Below, piece after piece: positions 1 to 6,102 of a stretch of 7,524 nt of DNA. A program made the translations under genes and the position numbers. Source of the stretch: an uncultured Taibaiella sp. (lineage in GTDB: Bacteria > Bacteroidota > Bacteroidia > Chitinophagales > Chitinophagaceae); NCBI GenBank assembly GCA_946886975.1, contig CAMPJV010000124.1, positions 1 through 7,524 on the forward strand, in the 5' to 3' direction. The notes beneath the pieces were generated by a model. The model was not told the DNA's origin and ran no database searches. It saw nothing but the letters and a program-made list of their open reading frames with translations. The first letter of the stretch is position 1. Every line of letters starts with the position of its first letter.

Positions 1-758
1 ACACTCACATAGGAGACAGCAGCCTATTTAACAGCCGCAAGCTGAATAACAATGAGCCTGTGCCATTCCAGATCATGCCTCCTTCCTTTAAGGGAGACCT
101 GGTAGAAGGATTTATGCTGATGACGCCTGGTGATAGCGCTCTATTCCGGGTATCGGTTGACTCTCTGAAAAAGGCTGGCGCTCAACTGCTGCCATGGATG
201 AAGGATGGCGATATGATAGAATATGAGGTAACGCTTGTATCTGTTAAGAGCCAGGAGCAGGTGAAGAAAGAGGCTGAGGCAAATGCTTCCAAGCAGATCG
301 CTACGGATGAGGCTTTGCTGCAGGACTACTTTAAGAAGAACAACATTAAGCCACTTAAGACGGCGTCAGGATTATACTATACAATAGCTAATCCAGGTAC
401 TGGTCCTAATCCGAAAGCTGGTGAGCAGATAACGGTGAACTACACTGGTAAGACTTTGGATGGTACTGTGTTTGACAGTAACCTTGATCCTAAGTTCAAC
501 CACGTCCAGCCTTTCACATTTGCTGTAGGGCAAGGACAGGTGATAAAAGGATGGGATGAGGGACTGATGCTGCTGAAGAAAGGCGGTAAGGGCACTCTGT
601 TTATTCCATCTGGCTTAGCGTATGGTGAGCGCAGCCCTTCTCCGGCTATACCGGCTAACTCTGTGCTGGTGTTTGACGTAGAGGTAACCGGTATTGGTGC
701 ACCTGCTGGTGAAGCTGCTCCGGCGGGACATAGCAAGGATGATGGACATGGACACTAA
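1..758 (+). CDS. Tandem-FKBP peptidyl-prolyl cis-trans isomerase, 5' end outside the window
   Basis: The first complete codon is at base 3. The frame is open to the left edge, so 251 C-terminal residues are visible and the GTG at 60 is an internal Val, not the start. Two FKBP-like units can be seen. The first (to about base 255) is degenerate but keeps the pattern GDSSLF...EGFMLM.PGDSALF...YEVTLVSV. A charged linker (about 255-365) follows. The second (about 366-695) is canonical: VNYTG, TVFDSN, FTF, QVIKGWDEGL, LAYGE and VFDVEV supply the Tyr, Phe-Asp, Phe, Val-Ile, Trp and Tyr pocket residues of FKBP12. By family it should catalyse prolyl isomerisation and assist folding. The tail is Ala/Gly/Pro-rich and ends in a short His/Asp run (HSKDDGHGH) that might bind metal. 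Bacteroidota proteins of this type are often periplasmic or lipoproteins, but the N-terminus is not visible. TAA stop at 756-758. No terminator follows, so cotranscription with the next gene is possible. Confidence 0.93.
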   Translation, partial: THIGDSSLFNSRKLNNNEPVPFQIMPPSFKGDLVEGFMLMTPGDSALFRVSVDSLKKAGAQLLPWMKDGDMIEYEVTLVSVKSQEQVKKEAEANASKQIATDEALLQDYFKKNNIKPLKTASGLYYTIANPGTGPNPKAGEQITVNYTGKTLDGTVFDSNLDPKFNHVQPFTFAVGQGQVIKGWDEGLMLLKKGGKGTLFIPSGLAYGERSPSPAIPANSVLVFDVEVTGIGAPAGEAAPAGHSKDDGHGH

Positions 759-815
759 TTCGTTGTTCGAATCAGATAGTTTGCTAAAGATGACAGAGTA
801 AAACAATAAAGCTGG

Positions 816-2438
816 ATGAATAAGATCATCTTAATGATAATATGGCATGTGCTTTCTGCACATGCCATATTTGCTTTTGACAGGCAGGATACGCTGAGGG
901 GGAGTAATGGTAGAGGAAGGAGCTGGTGGGATGTGCAGCATTATTCTTTGTCTGTGGCTTTTGATACTGCAAATAAGAGTATTAGTGGATCAGTTGCTGT
1001 TAGGAGTAAGATAGTTACGGCCCCTACTGATAGCTTGCAACTAGACCTGCAGGAGCCTATGATACTGGATAGCGTTGTAATGGAGGGAAAGCGACTGACA
1101 TATTCTCGAGAAGGAAATGCATGGTGGGTGAAGTACCCATTTCATGAGTTCAGCCCTGATGGTGAATTTGAGTTTACTGCGTATTATCATGGGAAGCCGA
1201 GAGAGGCTAAGAACCCTCCGTGGGATGGAGGGTTTATATGGACGAAGGACAGCACAGGTTTTACCTGGATTGCTGTGGCTTGTCAGGGTTTAGGCGCTAG
1301 TAGCTGGTGGCCGTGTAAGGATTACCAGGGGGATGAGCCGAATAGTGGAATGGAAATTCTTCTTGAGGAGGACGGAGGAAGTGACATTGTATCAAATGGA
1401 ACTTTCGAAGTAAGTAGTTGCGGTTCGGAAGGCTCGAGTCTTGCTATCTTATGGCACGTAATTAATCCTATCAATACTTACAACACCACCTTCTACATCG
1501 GCGACTATATTGTTTGGACAGACACGCTCATGGGTGAGAAAGGCAAACTTGACCTTTCATTTCATGCCCTTCGATATAATGAAGCTAAAGCCCGTAAGCA
1601 ATTTGCAGTAACTAAACAGATGCTGCACTGCTTTGAGTATTGGATGGGGCCCTACCCTTTTTATGAGGATGGGTATAAGCTGGTGGAGGCACCTTACCTG
1701 GGGATGGAGCATCAGAGCGCGGTGGCTTATGGGAATCAGTATAAGATGGGTTACCTCGGAATGGACAGGAGTGGAACTGGAGTGGGCCTGCTATTTGATT
1801 TCATCATCGTTCATGAAAGTGGTCACGAGTGGTTTGGAAATAATATAACTGCTCAGGATGTAGCCGATAACTGGCTGCATGAAGGCTTCACTACATATAC
1901 GGAAGCATTGTTTGCGGAATGTGCTTTCGGGAAGGAGAAGGCTTTTGCTTACACTATGGGCAAGTGGAATCTTATTAATAACGACAAACCGGTTATAGGT
2001 GTCTACGGTGTTCATGAAGATGGTAGTGGCGATATGTATAACAAGGGATCTGCGGTGGTGCATATGATCAGGATGGTCATGAATGATGATGAGCAATTCC
2101 GGCAACTGCTGAGAGGTCTGAACAGGGACTTTTATCATAAGATAGTAACCAGTGCGCAGGTGGAGGAATACATTAATAAGTTCGCCGGGTATGACTTCAC
2201 TCCCCTTTTTAACCAATACCTACGCGGTACGGATATACCAAGGCTGGACTGGTATGTGAAGAAAGACCGGCTGCACTACAGGTTTAAGAATGTGGTGGAG
2301 GGATTCAGTCTGCCGCTGGAGATAACTTCCGGAGCGGTGAAGGAAAGTATTGTGGTAACAGGAGACTGGCAGAGCATTAAGTGGAAGAAGGGATTTGATG
2401 TGAGTTTTCAGAAGGGGTTTTTGATAAAGGGACTATAA
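816..2438 (+). CDS. Secreted M1-family zinc metallopeptidase (aminopeptidase-like)
   Basis: 540 residues. M1 enzymes remove N-terminal residues from peptides. All core motifs are present: HESGHEW at 333-339 (Zn ligands His333 and His337, general base Glu334), the third ligand Glu356 in WLHEGFTTY with the expected 18-residue spacer, and Tyr408 in MYNKGSAVVHMIR, matching the transition-state tyrosine of the family. The exopeptidase motif, usually GAMEN, is GMEHQ at 296-300, a form I associate with Bacteroidota members. An N-terminal beta domain (about 36-230) precedes the catalytic domain. The protein ends after a short beta-rich stretch without the large C-terminal helical domain of aminopeptidase N. 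Residues 1-20 look like a signal peptide (Lys3, hydrophobic core, possible cleavage after AHA or IFA). Trp10, His11 and His16 are odd in that core and lie in a perfect DNA inverted repeat. No T9SS sorting domain is seen, so periplasmic or outer-membrane-associated location is likely. The ATG at 816 is preferred because it supplies the charged n-region; there is no clear Shine-Dalgarno. Confidence 0.94.
   Translation: MNKIILMIIWHVLSAHAIFAFDRQDTLRGSNGRGRSWWDVQHYSLSVAFDTANKSISGSVAVRSKIVTAPTDSLQLDLQEPMILDSVVMEGKRLTYSREGNAWWVKYPFHEFSPDGEFEFTAYYHGKPREAKNPPWDGGFIWTKDSTGFTWIAVACQGLGASSWWPCKDYQGDEPNSGMEILLEEDGGSDIVSNGTFEVSSCGSEGSSLAILWHVINPINTYNTTFYIGDYIVWTDTLMGEKGKLDLSFHALRYNEAKARKQFAVTKQMLHCFEYWMGPYPFYEDGYKLVEAPYLGMEHQSAVAYGNQYKMGYLGMDRSGTGVGLLFDFIIVHESGHEWFGNNITAQDVADNWLHEGFTTYTEALFAECAFGKEKAFAYTMGKWNLINNDKPVIGVYGVHEDGSGDMYNKGSAVVHMIRMVMNDDEQFRQLLRGLNRDFYHKIVTSAQVEEYINKFAGYDFTPLFNQYLRGTDIPRLDWYVKKDRLHYRFKNVVEGFSLPLEITSGAVKESIVVTGDWQSIKWKKGFDVSFQKGFLIKGL
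839..871 (+). repeat. Perfect 14-bp inverted repeat (hairpin) inside the M1 signal-peptide codons
   Basis: The left arm AATATGGCATGTGC (839-852) and right arm GCACATGCCATATT (858-871) are exact reverse complements around a 5-base loop, TTTCT. The hairpin covers codons 8-19 of the M1 peptidase and starts 23 bases after the A of its ATG. It is followed by TGCTTTTG, a weak T-rich run, so partial transcription termination is possible. Translational pausing or mRNA stabilisation are alternatives. The structure is seen in the sequence; any function is inferred. Confidence 0.85.
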
Positions 2439-2454
2439 TAATAACTGCTGCCAG

Positions 2455-2484
2455 GGTTATCACCTCTCGGGTGATACATTAACC
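2455..2484 (+). repeat. Bulged hairpin just after the M1 stop, flanked by 7-bp direct repeats
   Basis: ATCACC (2459-2464) pairs with GGTGAT (2470-2475) around a TCTCG loop. GGTT (2455-2458) can pair with AACC (2481-2484), leaving a 5-base bulge. The heptamer CTGCCAG occurs directly at 2448-2454 and 2484-2490, framing the stem. There is no T-run, so it is not a classical terminator. It may protect the 3' end of the M1 message or be a small decayed repeat element; this is inference. Confidence 0.5.
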
Positions 2485-2493
2485 TGCCAGATG

Positions 2494-2517
2494 AACAGCT
2501 CAGAAAAATGAGCTTTT
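2494..2517 (+). terminator. Candidate intrinsic terminator after the M1 peptidase gene
   Basis: AGCTCA (2497-2502) and TGAGCT (2509-2514) form a 6-bp stem with a GAAAAA loop, followed directly by TTT (2515-2517) before CC. Past one C/T mismatch, two A-T pairs can extend the stem. It lies about 60 bases after the M1 stop. The stem is short and only moderately GC-rich, so termination may be weak. The 9-mer TGAGCTTTT recurs at 2531-2539 and could compete for the same left arm. Confidence 0.5.
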
Positions 2518-2758
2518 CCGTGGGTCTATTTGAGCTTTTAGCAACCTGTTTTTCCTCTCGCCCACTTTACTTTTATCCTGCAATAAGGAGCATACATACG
2601 GGCCCAAGCTGCCGACAATTTTACTACTAAGCCTTTTCGACTCATAGAATTAAGGATCATGATGGGAGTATTCCATCTTGTGCCCTGTAGACATCTGTTA
2701 AGTCGTAAAATCAAGAATACTTCTAAAACCACATTTCCTAACACTAAAACTACCTAAC

Positions 2759-5700
2759 ATGACACACAAGAAGTTTAGGCTTAAAGGACGCTGGACCCCG
2801 GCACTCAAGGCGCTCTGCCTGCTGGCCTTGATGTCCACGATCAATCTGACCAGCTTTGCCCAGGCGAAAGAGCGCTCATCGAAGGCGCTATATGGACCAG
2901 AAGCAGCGAAAGAAATTCCGAATGCTACGTACGTAAAGCAAAGTCCCAATACCCGGTTCCCTTCCTTTGTAAGGTTAAGCCCATCAGCCACTATCCGTCC
3001 CACGGAGTTTTTTAGCTGGCTGAAAGGAACGGTAAAAGCTAGTGAGCACACTCAATTTACCTTCCTGACCCAGACCACGGATAAGTTCGGGATTAACCAT
3101 AACAAGTATCAGCAGACCTTCAAGGGTATACCCGTTGATCAAAGCACTTACATTGTCCATGTTAAGGACGGGAAGGTGAGTTATTTTAACGGTCAGGCTT
3201 ACGCTCTGCCGGAGGCACTGGATCCAAAGCCGGCTCTGATGGGAGCTGAAGCATTGGAGGCTGCAAAAAAGCATATAGGCGCAGATACATACATGTGGGA
3301 AGACCCATACTGGGAGAAGAATATAAAAGAGCGTAAGAAGGATCAGAAGGCTACTTATTTTCCTGATGCTGTACTATGCTGGTATGCACCGGAACTTACA
3401 AAGAATAAAGAAATGCCTACGTTTTACCTGGCATACCGGCTGGATATAAATGCTGCCAGTCCTACCACTGCGAAGCGCGTATACGTAGATGCCAAATCAG
3501 GCAAAATCCTTAATACCGTGGCCCTGGAATCGAATTGCAGCGGCGCAACTGTCAACACTATCTTCAACGGCTCGCAGTCCATATCAACTGACAAGTTCAC
3601 GGCGAATGACTGGCGGCTAAGAGACGACTGCCAGGCAGCTGAGATCAGGATAAGAGACTGGAACAGCGTTAACTGTACCAACAGTGCCGTGGAGATTCAG
3701 AATACTACAAACAACTGGACCACTAATAATGAGCGTTTTGGCGCCAGTGTGCTGTGGGCGACGAAAGAGGCTTATGCATATTGGCTGAACGTGCAAAACC
3801 GCTCGGGCTATAACGGCAGCAATGGTGATGTAGAAGGATACATTAACGCAGTATTCAGCACCTGCGGCGGATGCTGCAATGCATATACCGACAACGCCTC
3901 GATGAGCTTTAGCGGCGGTACCATGAAGGTAGGGCTTGGGAGCTCTGGTACTTTAGCAAACTCGTGGAGTTCAGTAGATATCATCGGCCATGAGTTTGCC
4001 CATGCCGTGACGGGCTCATCTTCGATGCTTGTCTACCAGGATGAATCAGGAGCGCTGAACGAATCCTTCAGTGACATCTTTGGGGAAGCCACAGAAAACT
4101 ACTCCACTGGCTCGAACGACTGGCTGATGGGCGACGACAGGACTGATGGTGCTATCAGGGATATGTCTGATCCTAAGAACGAGGGTGACCCTGATACTTA
4201 CGGAGGCGCAAACTGGTGTGACTACACAGATGGGTCTCTTGGATGCACAACGGGTGATGCCGGCGGAGTGCATAGAAACAGCGGCGTGCAGAACTATTGG
4301 TTCTATCTTCTTTCGGAAGGAGGAACCGGAACTAACGACAACAATGACGACTACTCAGTAACGGGCGTTGGACTGGCTACCGCAAGTGATGTGGCTTCGG
4401 GCAACCTGATCAATGAACTAGGCACCGGCTCTGACTACTTTGATGCACGCGATGGAGCAATACAGACGGCGATCAATATGTCTGGTGGTAACGAGTGTGC
4501 CAACCTTGTGAAGCAGACTACTAATGCCTGGTATGCAGTAGGAGTAGGTGATCCATTCTTCGATGCTACTGCATCAGTGACTTCTGACTACCATGGCAGA
4601 GATGTTTCCTGCTTTAATGCCTGTGACGGGGCGGCAACGGTAACCGTAGTGTCGGGAGACAGTCCAACTTATAGCTGGAGCAACAGTGCTACTACACAAT
4701 CTATCAGTAATCTATGTCCAGGCGTCTACACGGTGACTGTTACCAATGAATCAGGAACCGGATGTGCTGTGTCGACGTCTGTGACAATAGCAAATACTCC
4801 GGACCTGACTGCTGTTGCTACTGCTACTTCTAACTATAATGGCTATAACGTGTCCTGCAACGGAGGAGACGATGGTACTGCGACTGCCACTCCGGGAGGA
4901 GGAACAGCTCCCTACACTTATAGCTGGAGCAATGGACAGACCACTGCAAATGCAACAGGCCTTTCTGCTACTACCTACACAGTGACGGTGACTGATGCGA
5001 ACGGATGTACAGAATCTGCGACCGTTACACTTGATGAGCCTGATCCTCTGACAATAGATGCCGGTATCAACTACACGGTGTATTACGGCTATCCTGACTC
5101 TGCATGTGCGACGCTGAACTCTTCAGGCGCAGCGGGCGGTGTGCCTCCATATACGCTTACCTGGAACACTGGAAGCAACGATGCTTCGATCAGTGTATGT
5201 CCAATAAGCTCTACAGTATATTACCTGACCATTACGGACCTGAATGGCTGCACCGCAGTGGACAGCACGAAAGTTTGCGTAATAGATGTGCGCTGTGGCA
5301 ATAAGCTTGACAAGGTAAGGATCTGTCACCTGAACTCCGGTAGTTCTAACCCTCTGACTCTTTGCGTGTCGCTGAATGACGCAACCAACCACCTGCTGAC
5401 CCATGGCGATCAGTTAGCTGAATGCGGCATAGACAAGACCTGCGTTTATCCTGCCGCACCGAAGAATTACAGCCCCAGTGCATCCTACATCAATGAGGCA
5501 GACGGCTACCTGACAGCTTTCCCTAATCCATTCTCAGATGTTACGACCGTGAGATTTTCACTCCCTGAGAATACCAGAGCCAGCGTGAAGGTGATGGATA
5601 TATCAGGAAGGATAGTAGCGGTGTTGTTTGACGATGCTACTGTCGCGAATAATGTGTATGACCTTAACTTCAGGGGCGATCAATACCCTGCAGCCATGTA

Positions 5701-5764
5701 TTTCCTTGTACTCAGAACAGAAGCAGGGAAGACGTATATGAATAAGTTGTTCCTTACTAAGTAG
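2759..5764 (+). CDS. T9SS-secreted M4 (thermolysin-like) metalloprotease with SprB-type repeats
   Basis: 1001 residues, complete. A signal peptide (1 to about 35, basic n-region, end near SFAQA) leads to a propeptide with FTP-like (about 84-145) and PepSY-like (about 160-255) parts, which in this family inhibit and help fold the enzyme. The catalytic domain (about 256-605) has HEFAH at 411-415 (Zn ligands His411 and His415, catalytic Glu412), third ligand Glu435 in NESFSD, Tyr426, Asp500 and His505 in DAGGVHRNSG. These match thermolysin His142, Glu143, His146, Glu166, Tyr157, Asp226 and His231. Nine Cys between 260 and 580, including CGGCC at 369-373, suggest disulfides that thermolysin lacks. 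Then come two SprB-like repeats (about 604-763), a third beta-rich module (about 764-845), a Cys/His module (852-889) and a sorting domain (918-1001). Expected role: extracellular or surface endopeptidase degrading protein. The ATG at 2759 is chosen because it gives the full signal peptide. A strong terminator follows 22 bases after the stop. Confidence 0.95.
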   Translation: MTHKKFRLKGRWTPALKALCLLALMSTINLTSFAQAKERSSKALYGPEAAKEIPNATYVKQSPNTRFPSFVRLSPSATIRPTEFFSWLKGTVKASEHTQFTFLTQTTDKFGINHNKYQQTFKGIPVDQSTYIVHVKDGKVSYFNGQAYALPEALDPKPALMGAEALEAAKKHIGADTYMWEDPYWEKNIKERKKDQKATYFPDAVLCWYAPELTKNKEMPTFYLAYRLDINAASPTTAKRVYVDAKSGKILNTVALESNCSGATVNTIFNGSQSISTDKFTANDWRLRDDCQAAEIRIRDWNSVNCTNSAVEIQNTTNNWTTNNERFGASVLWATKEAYAYWLNVQNRSGYNGSNGDVEGYINAVFSTCGGCCNAYTDNASMSFSGGTMKVGLGSSGTLANSWSSVDIIGHEFAHAVTGSSSMLVYQDESGALNESFSDIFGEATENYSTGSNDWLMGDDRTDGAIRDMSDPKNEGDPDTYGGANWCDYTDGSLGCTTGDAGGVHRNSGVQNYWFYLLSEGGTGTNDNNDDYSVTGVGLATASDVASGNLINELGTGSDYFDARDGAIQTAINMSGGNECANLVKQTTNAWYAVGVGDPFFDATASVTSDYHGRDVSCFNACDGAATVTVVSGDSPTYSWSNSATTQSISNLCPGVYTVTVTNESGTGCAVSTSVTIANTPDLTAVATATSNYNGYNVSCNGGDDGTATATPGGGTAPYTYSWSNGQTTANATGLSATTYTVTVTDANGCTESATVTLDEPDPLTIDAGINYTVYYGYPDSACATLNSSGAAGGVPPYTLTWNTGSNDASISVCPISSTVYYLTITDLNGCTAVDSTKVCVIDVRCGNKLDKVRICHLNSGSSNPLTLCVSLNDATNHLLTHGDQLAECGIDKTCVYPAAPKNYSPSASYINEADGYLTAFPNPFSDVTTVRFSLPENTRASVKVMDISGRIVAVLFDDATVANNVYDLNFRGDQYPAAMYFLVLRTEAGKTYMNKLFLTK
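4568..5047 (+). repeat. Two SprB-like protein repeats within the M4 protease
   Basis: Residues about 604-682 and 683-763 are two copies of a unit of about 80 residues. Each shows an Asn/Asp-Tyr-x-Gly stretch and VSC near the start, a TYSWSN or YSWSN core, and a YTVTVT...GCxxS end. This matches the SprB repeat pattern known from Bacteroidota surface proteins. The copies share an exact 17-base stretch, ACTTATAGCTGGAGCAA, at 4667-4683 and 4916-4932, 249 bases (83 codons) apart. The repeats probably form beta-sandwich spacers or binding modules between protease and anchor. The first copy is less regular, with CFNACDG in place of CNGGDDG. Confidence 0.8.
5312..5425 (+). other. Cys/His-rich 'KVxICH...TLCVS...HLxxHGDxLxxC' module in the M4 protease
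   Basis: Residues 852-889 carry KVRICH, TLCVS and HLLTHGDQLAEC in that order, a compact set of three Cys and three His with GD. I recognise the pattern from other secreted Bacteroidota proteins, where it sits between beta domains and the C-terminal signal, but I know no established function. The spacing of Cys and His would suit metal binding or disulfides; that is inference. It is joined to the sorting domain by a linker of about 28 residues. Confidence 0.6.
5510..5761 (+). other. Type IX secretion C-terminal sorting domain (type A-like) of the M4 protease
   Basis: Residues 918-1001 begin with LTAFPNPFSD, continue with VRFSLPE and VKVMDISGRIV, and end with MYFLVLRTEAGKTYMNKLFLTK split over the final strands. 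These are the standard blocks of the T9SS type A sorting domain: PNPF, a beta strand, the D-x-x-G-R turn, a G/A-x-Y-F strand and a final K-L-x-x-x-K. In known systems this domain directs outer-membrane passage and is removed by the sortase-like PorU with attachment to the surface. It implies that the organism has a type IX system. Confidence 0.92.
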
Positions 5765-5785
5765 CAGTTATTCTAACTATCAGGC

Positions 5786-5820
5786 AAAGCCCCGCAGAAC
5801 TTACTCTGCGGGGCTTTTCT
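5786..5820 (+). terminator. Strong intrinsic terminator of the M4 protease gene
   Basis: A perfect 13-bp stem pairs bases 5786-5798 (AAAGCCCCGCAGA) with 5805-5817 (TCTGCGGGGCTTT) around the 6-base loop ACTTAC, and the run TTTTCT ends the structure. It begins 22 bases after the TAG at 5762-5764. The GC-rich core and T-run make this the clearest regulatory element in the window. It separates the protease transcript from mutS. Because the 5' arm begins with AAA, it could also work weakly in the opposite direction. Confidence 0.95.
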
Positions 5821-5860
5821 ATAGCAACGACGCCATTGACCCGGACCAGTTTCCCCCTAC

Positions 5861-5904
5861 CCTTATAGAGACCTTATAGAGACGTTATAGAGACCTCATA
5901 GAGA
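5861..5904. repeat. Four tandem copies of an 11-bp repeat upstream of mutS
   Basis: The unit CCTTATAGAGA occurs at 5861-5871 and 5872-5882 exactly, at 5883-5893 as CGTTATAGAGA and at 5894-5904 as CCTCATAGAGA. The array then decays into CCCAGATCCTATGAAGAG. The period is close to one helical turn, so all copies face the same side of the DNA. The copies are directly adjacent with no spacers. Possible roles are a protein-binding array, a slippage-prone tract or a remnant of a species-specific intergenic repeat; none is shown by the sequence. Confidence 0.9.
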
Positions 5905-6016
5905 CCCAGATCCTATGAAGAGCCTATCTTAAGCCTCTGCTCAGGCACAGTAGCCCGTAGTCAGTGCCGGAGGTAAGGCGGTGAGCATATTAGCGGAAGA
6001 GAACCAATATTTATGC

Positions 6017-6032
6017 ATTGGCCAATTTGGCC
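6017..6032. promoter_or_regulatory. Overlapping palindromes upstream of mutS, possible operator
   Basis: ATTGGCCAAT (6017-6026) is a perfect 10-bp palindrome. It overlaps a second inverted repeat, GGCCAA (6020-6025) with TTGGCC (6027-6032), so TTGGCC occurs twice nine bases apart. It sits about 70 bases before the mutS start, where a regulator could act. No known binding motif was recognised and chance remains possible. Confidence 0.3.
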
Positions 6033-6102
6033 TAAGAGCTTTTCCACATCTCACTCACATTGCTTTATAGCCTGTCTGGTAATCACTAATTTAGCCATTC
6101 GC

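Larger units (their letters stand above)
2439..2758. other. Non-coding spacer between the M1 and M4 protease genes
   Basis: These 320 bases hold no convincing gene. The first 80 or so bases contain two hairpins (listed separately). A further small hairpin lies at 2661-2677 (GATGGGA / TTCCATC with one G-T pair and a 3-base loop), and GGGCCC at 2600-2605 is a short palindrome. The last 60 bases are A/C-rich and G-poor before the ATG at 2759, with no Shine-Dalgarno, as is common for Bacteroidota leaders. A promoter for the M4 gene should be here, but I found no pair of elements matching the Bacteroidota consensus (TTG about 20 bases before TAnnTTTG). Confidence 0.7.
5821..6102. other. Non-coding spacer between the M4 terminator and mutS
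   Basis: About 280 bases with no credible gene on either strand. It holds four 11-bp tandem repeats and a GGCC-centred palindrome (both listed separately), and an imperfect hairpin at 5940-5972 (GGCAC / GTGCC plus three outer pairs beyond one mismatch, 15-base loop). The mutS promoter should lie here. The nearest match is TTG at 6060-6062 with TAATTTAG at 6087-6094, but the 24-base gap is long and the start codon is only 8 bases further on, so I do not call it. There is no Shine-Dalgarno before the ATG at 6103. Confidence 0.65.

Noticed and set aside
60..62. GTG as the start codon of the FKBP gene
   Set aside because: The frame is open from base 3, and the upstream residues (GDSSLFNSRK...EP) fit the first FKBP unit, so this GTG is an internal Val codon and the gene begins outside the window.
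766..790. Promoter for the M1 gene around TTTGC at 780-784
   Set aside because: The bases before TTTG are ATAG rather than TAnn, and no TTG element lies at a suitable distance upstream.
1212..1234. Terminator-like 8-bp hairpin (AACCCTCC / GGAGGGTT) inside the M1 gene
   Set aside because: It encodes NPPWDGGF, a stretch I believe is conserved in this M1 subgroup, so the complementarity follows from Pro and Gly codons. The trailing T-run is short and the coding frame continues for 400 residues.
2421..2439. TTGATA and TATAAT hexamers at the end of the M1 gene as a promoter
   Set aside because: They are only 7 bases apart instead of about 17, overlap the stop codon, and are not the Bacteroidota promoter type.
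2538..2744. A 68-residue open frame on the minus strand in the M1-M4 spacer
   Set aside because: The translation resembles no family I know, has no leader or promoter pattern, and would run against all neighbouring genes across the M4 leader. I treat it as chance.
5861..5904. CRISPR-like array
   Set aside because: The 11-bp units are adjacent without spacers, too short for CRISPR repeats, and no cas gene is nearby.
5940..5972. tRNA or small RNA in the spacer before mutS
   Set aside because: Only one imperfect stem is present. There is no cloverleaf, no T-arm consensus and no terminator after it.
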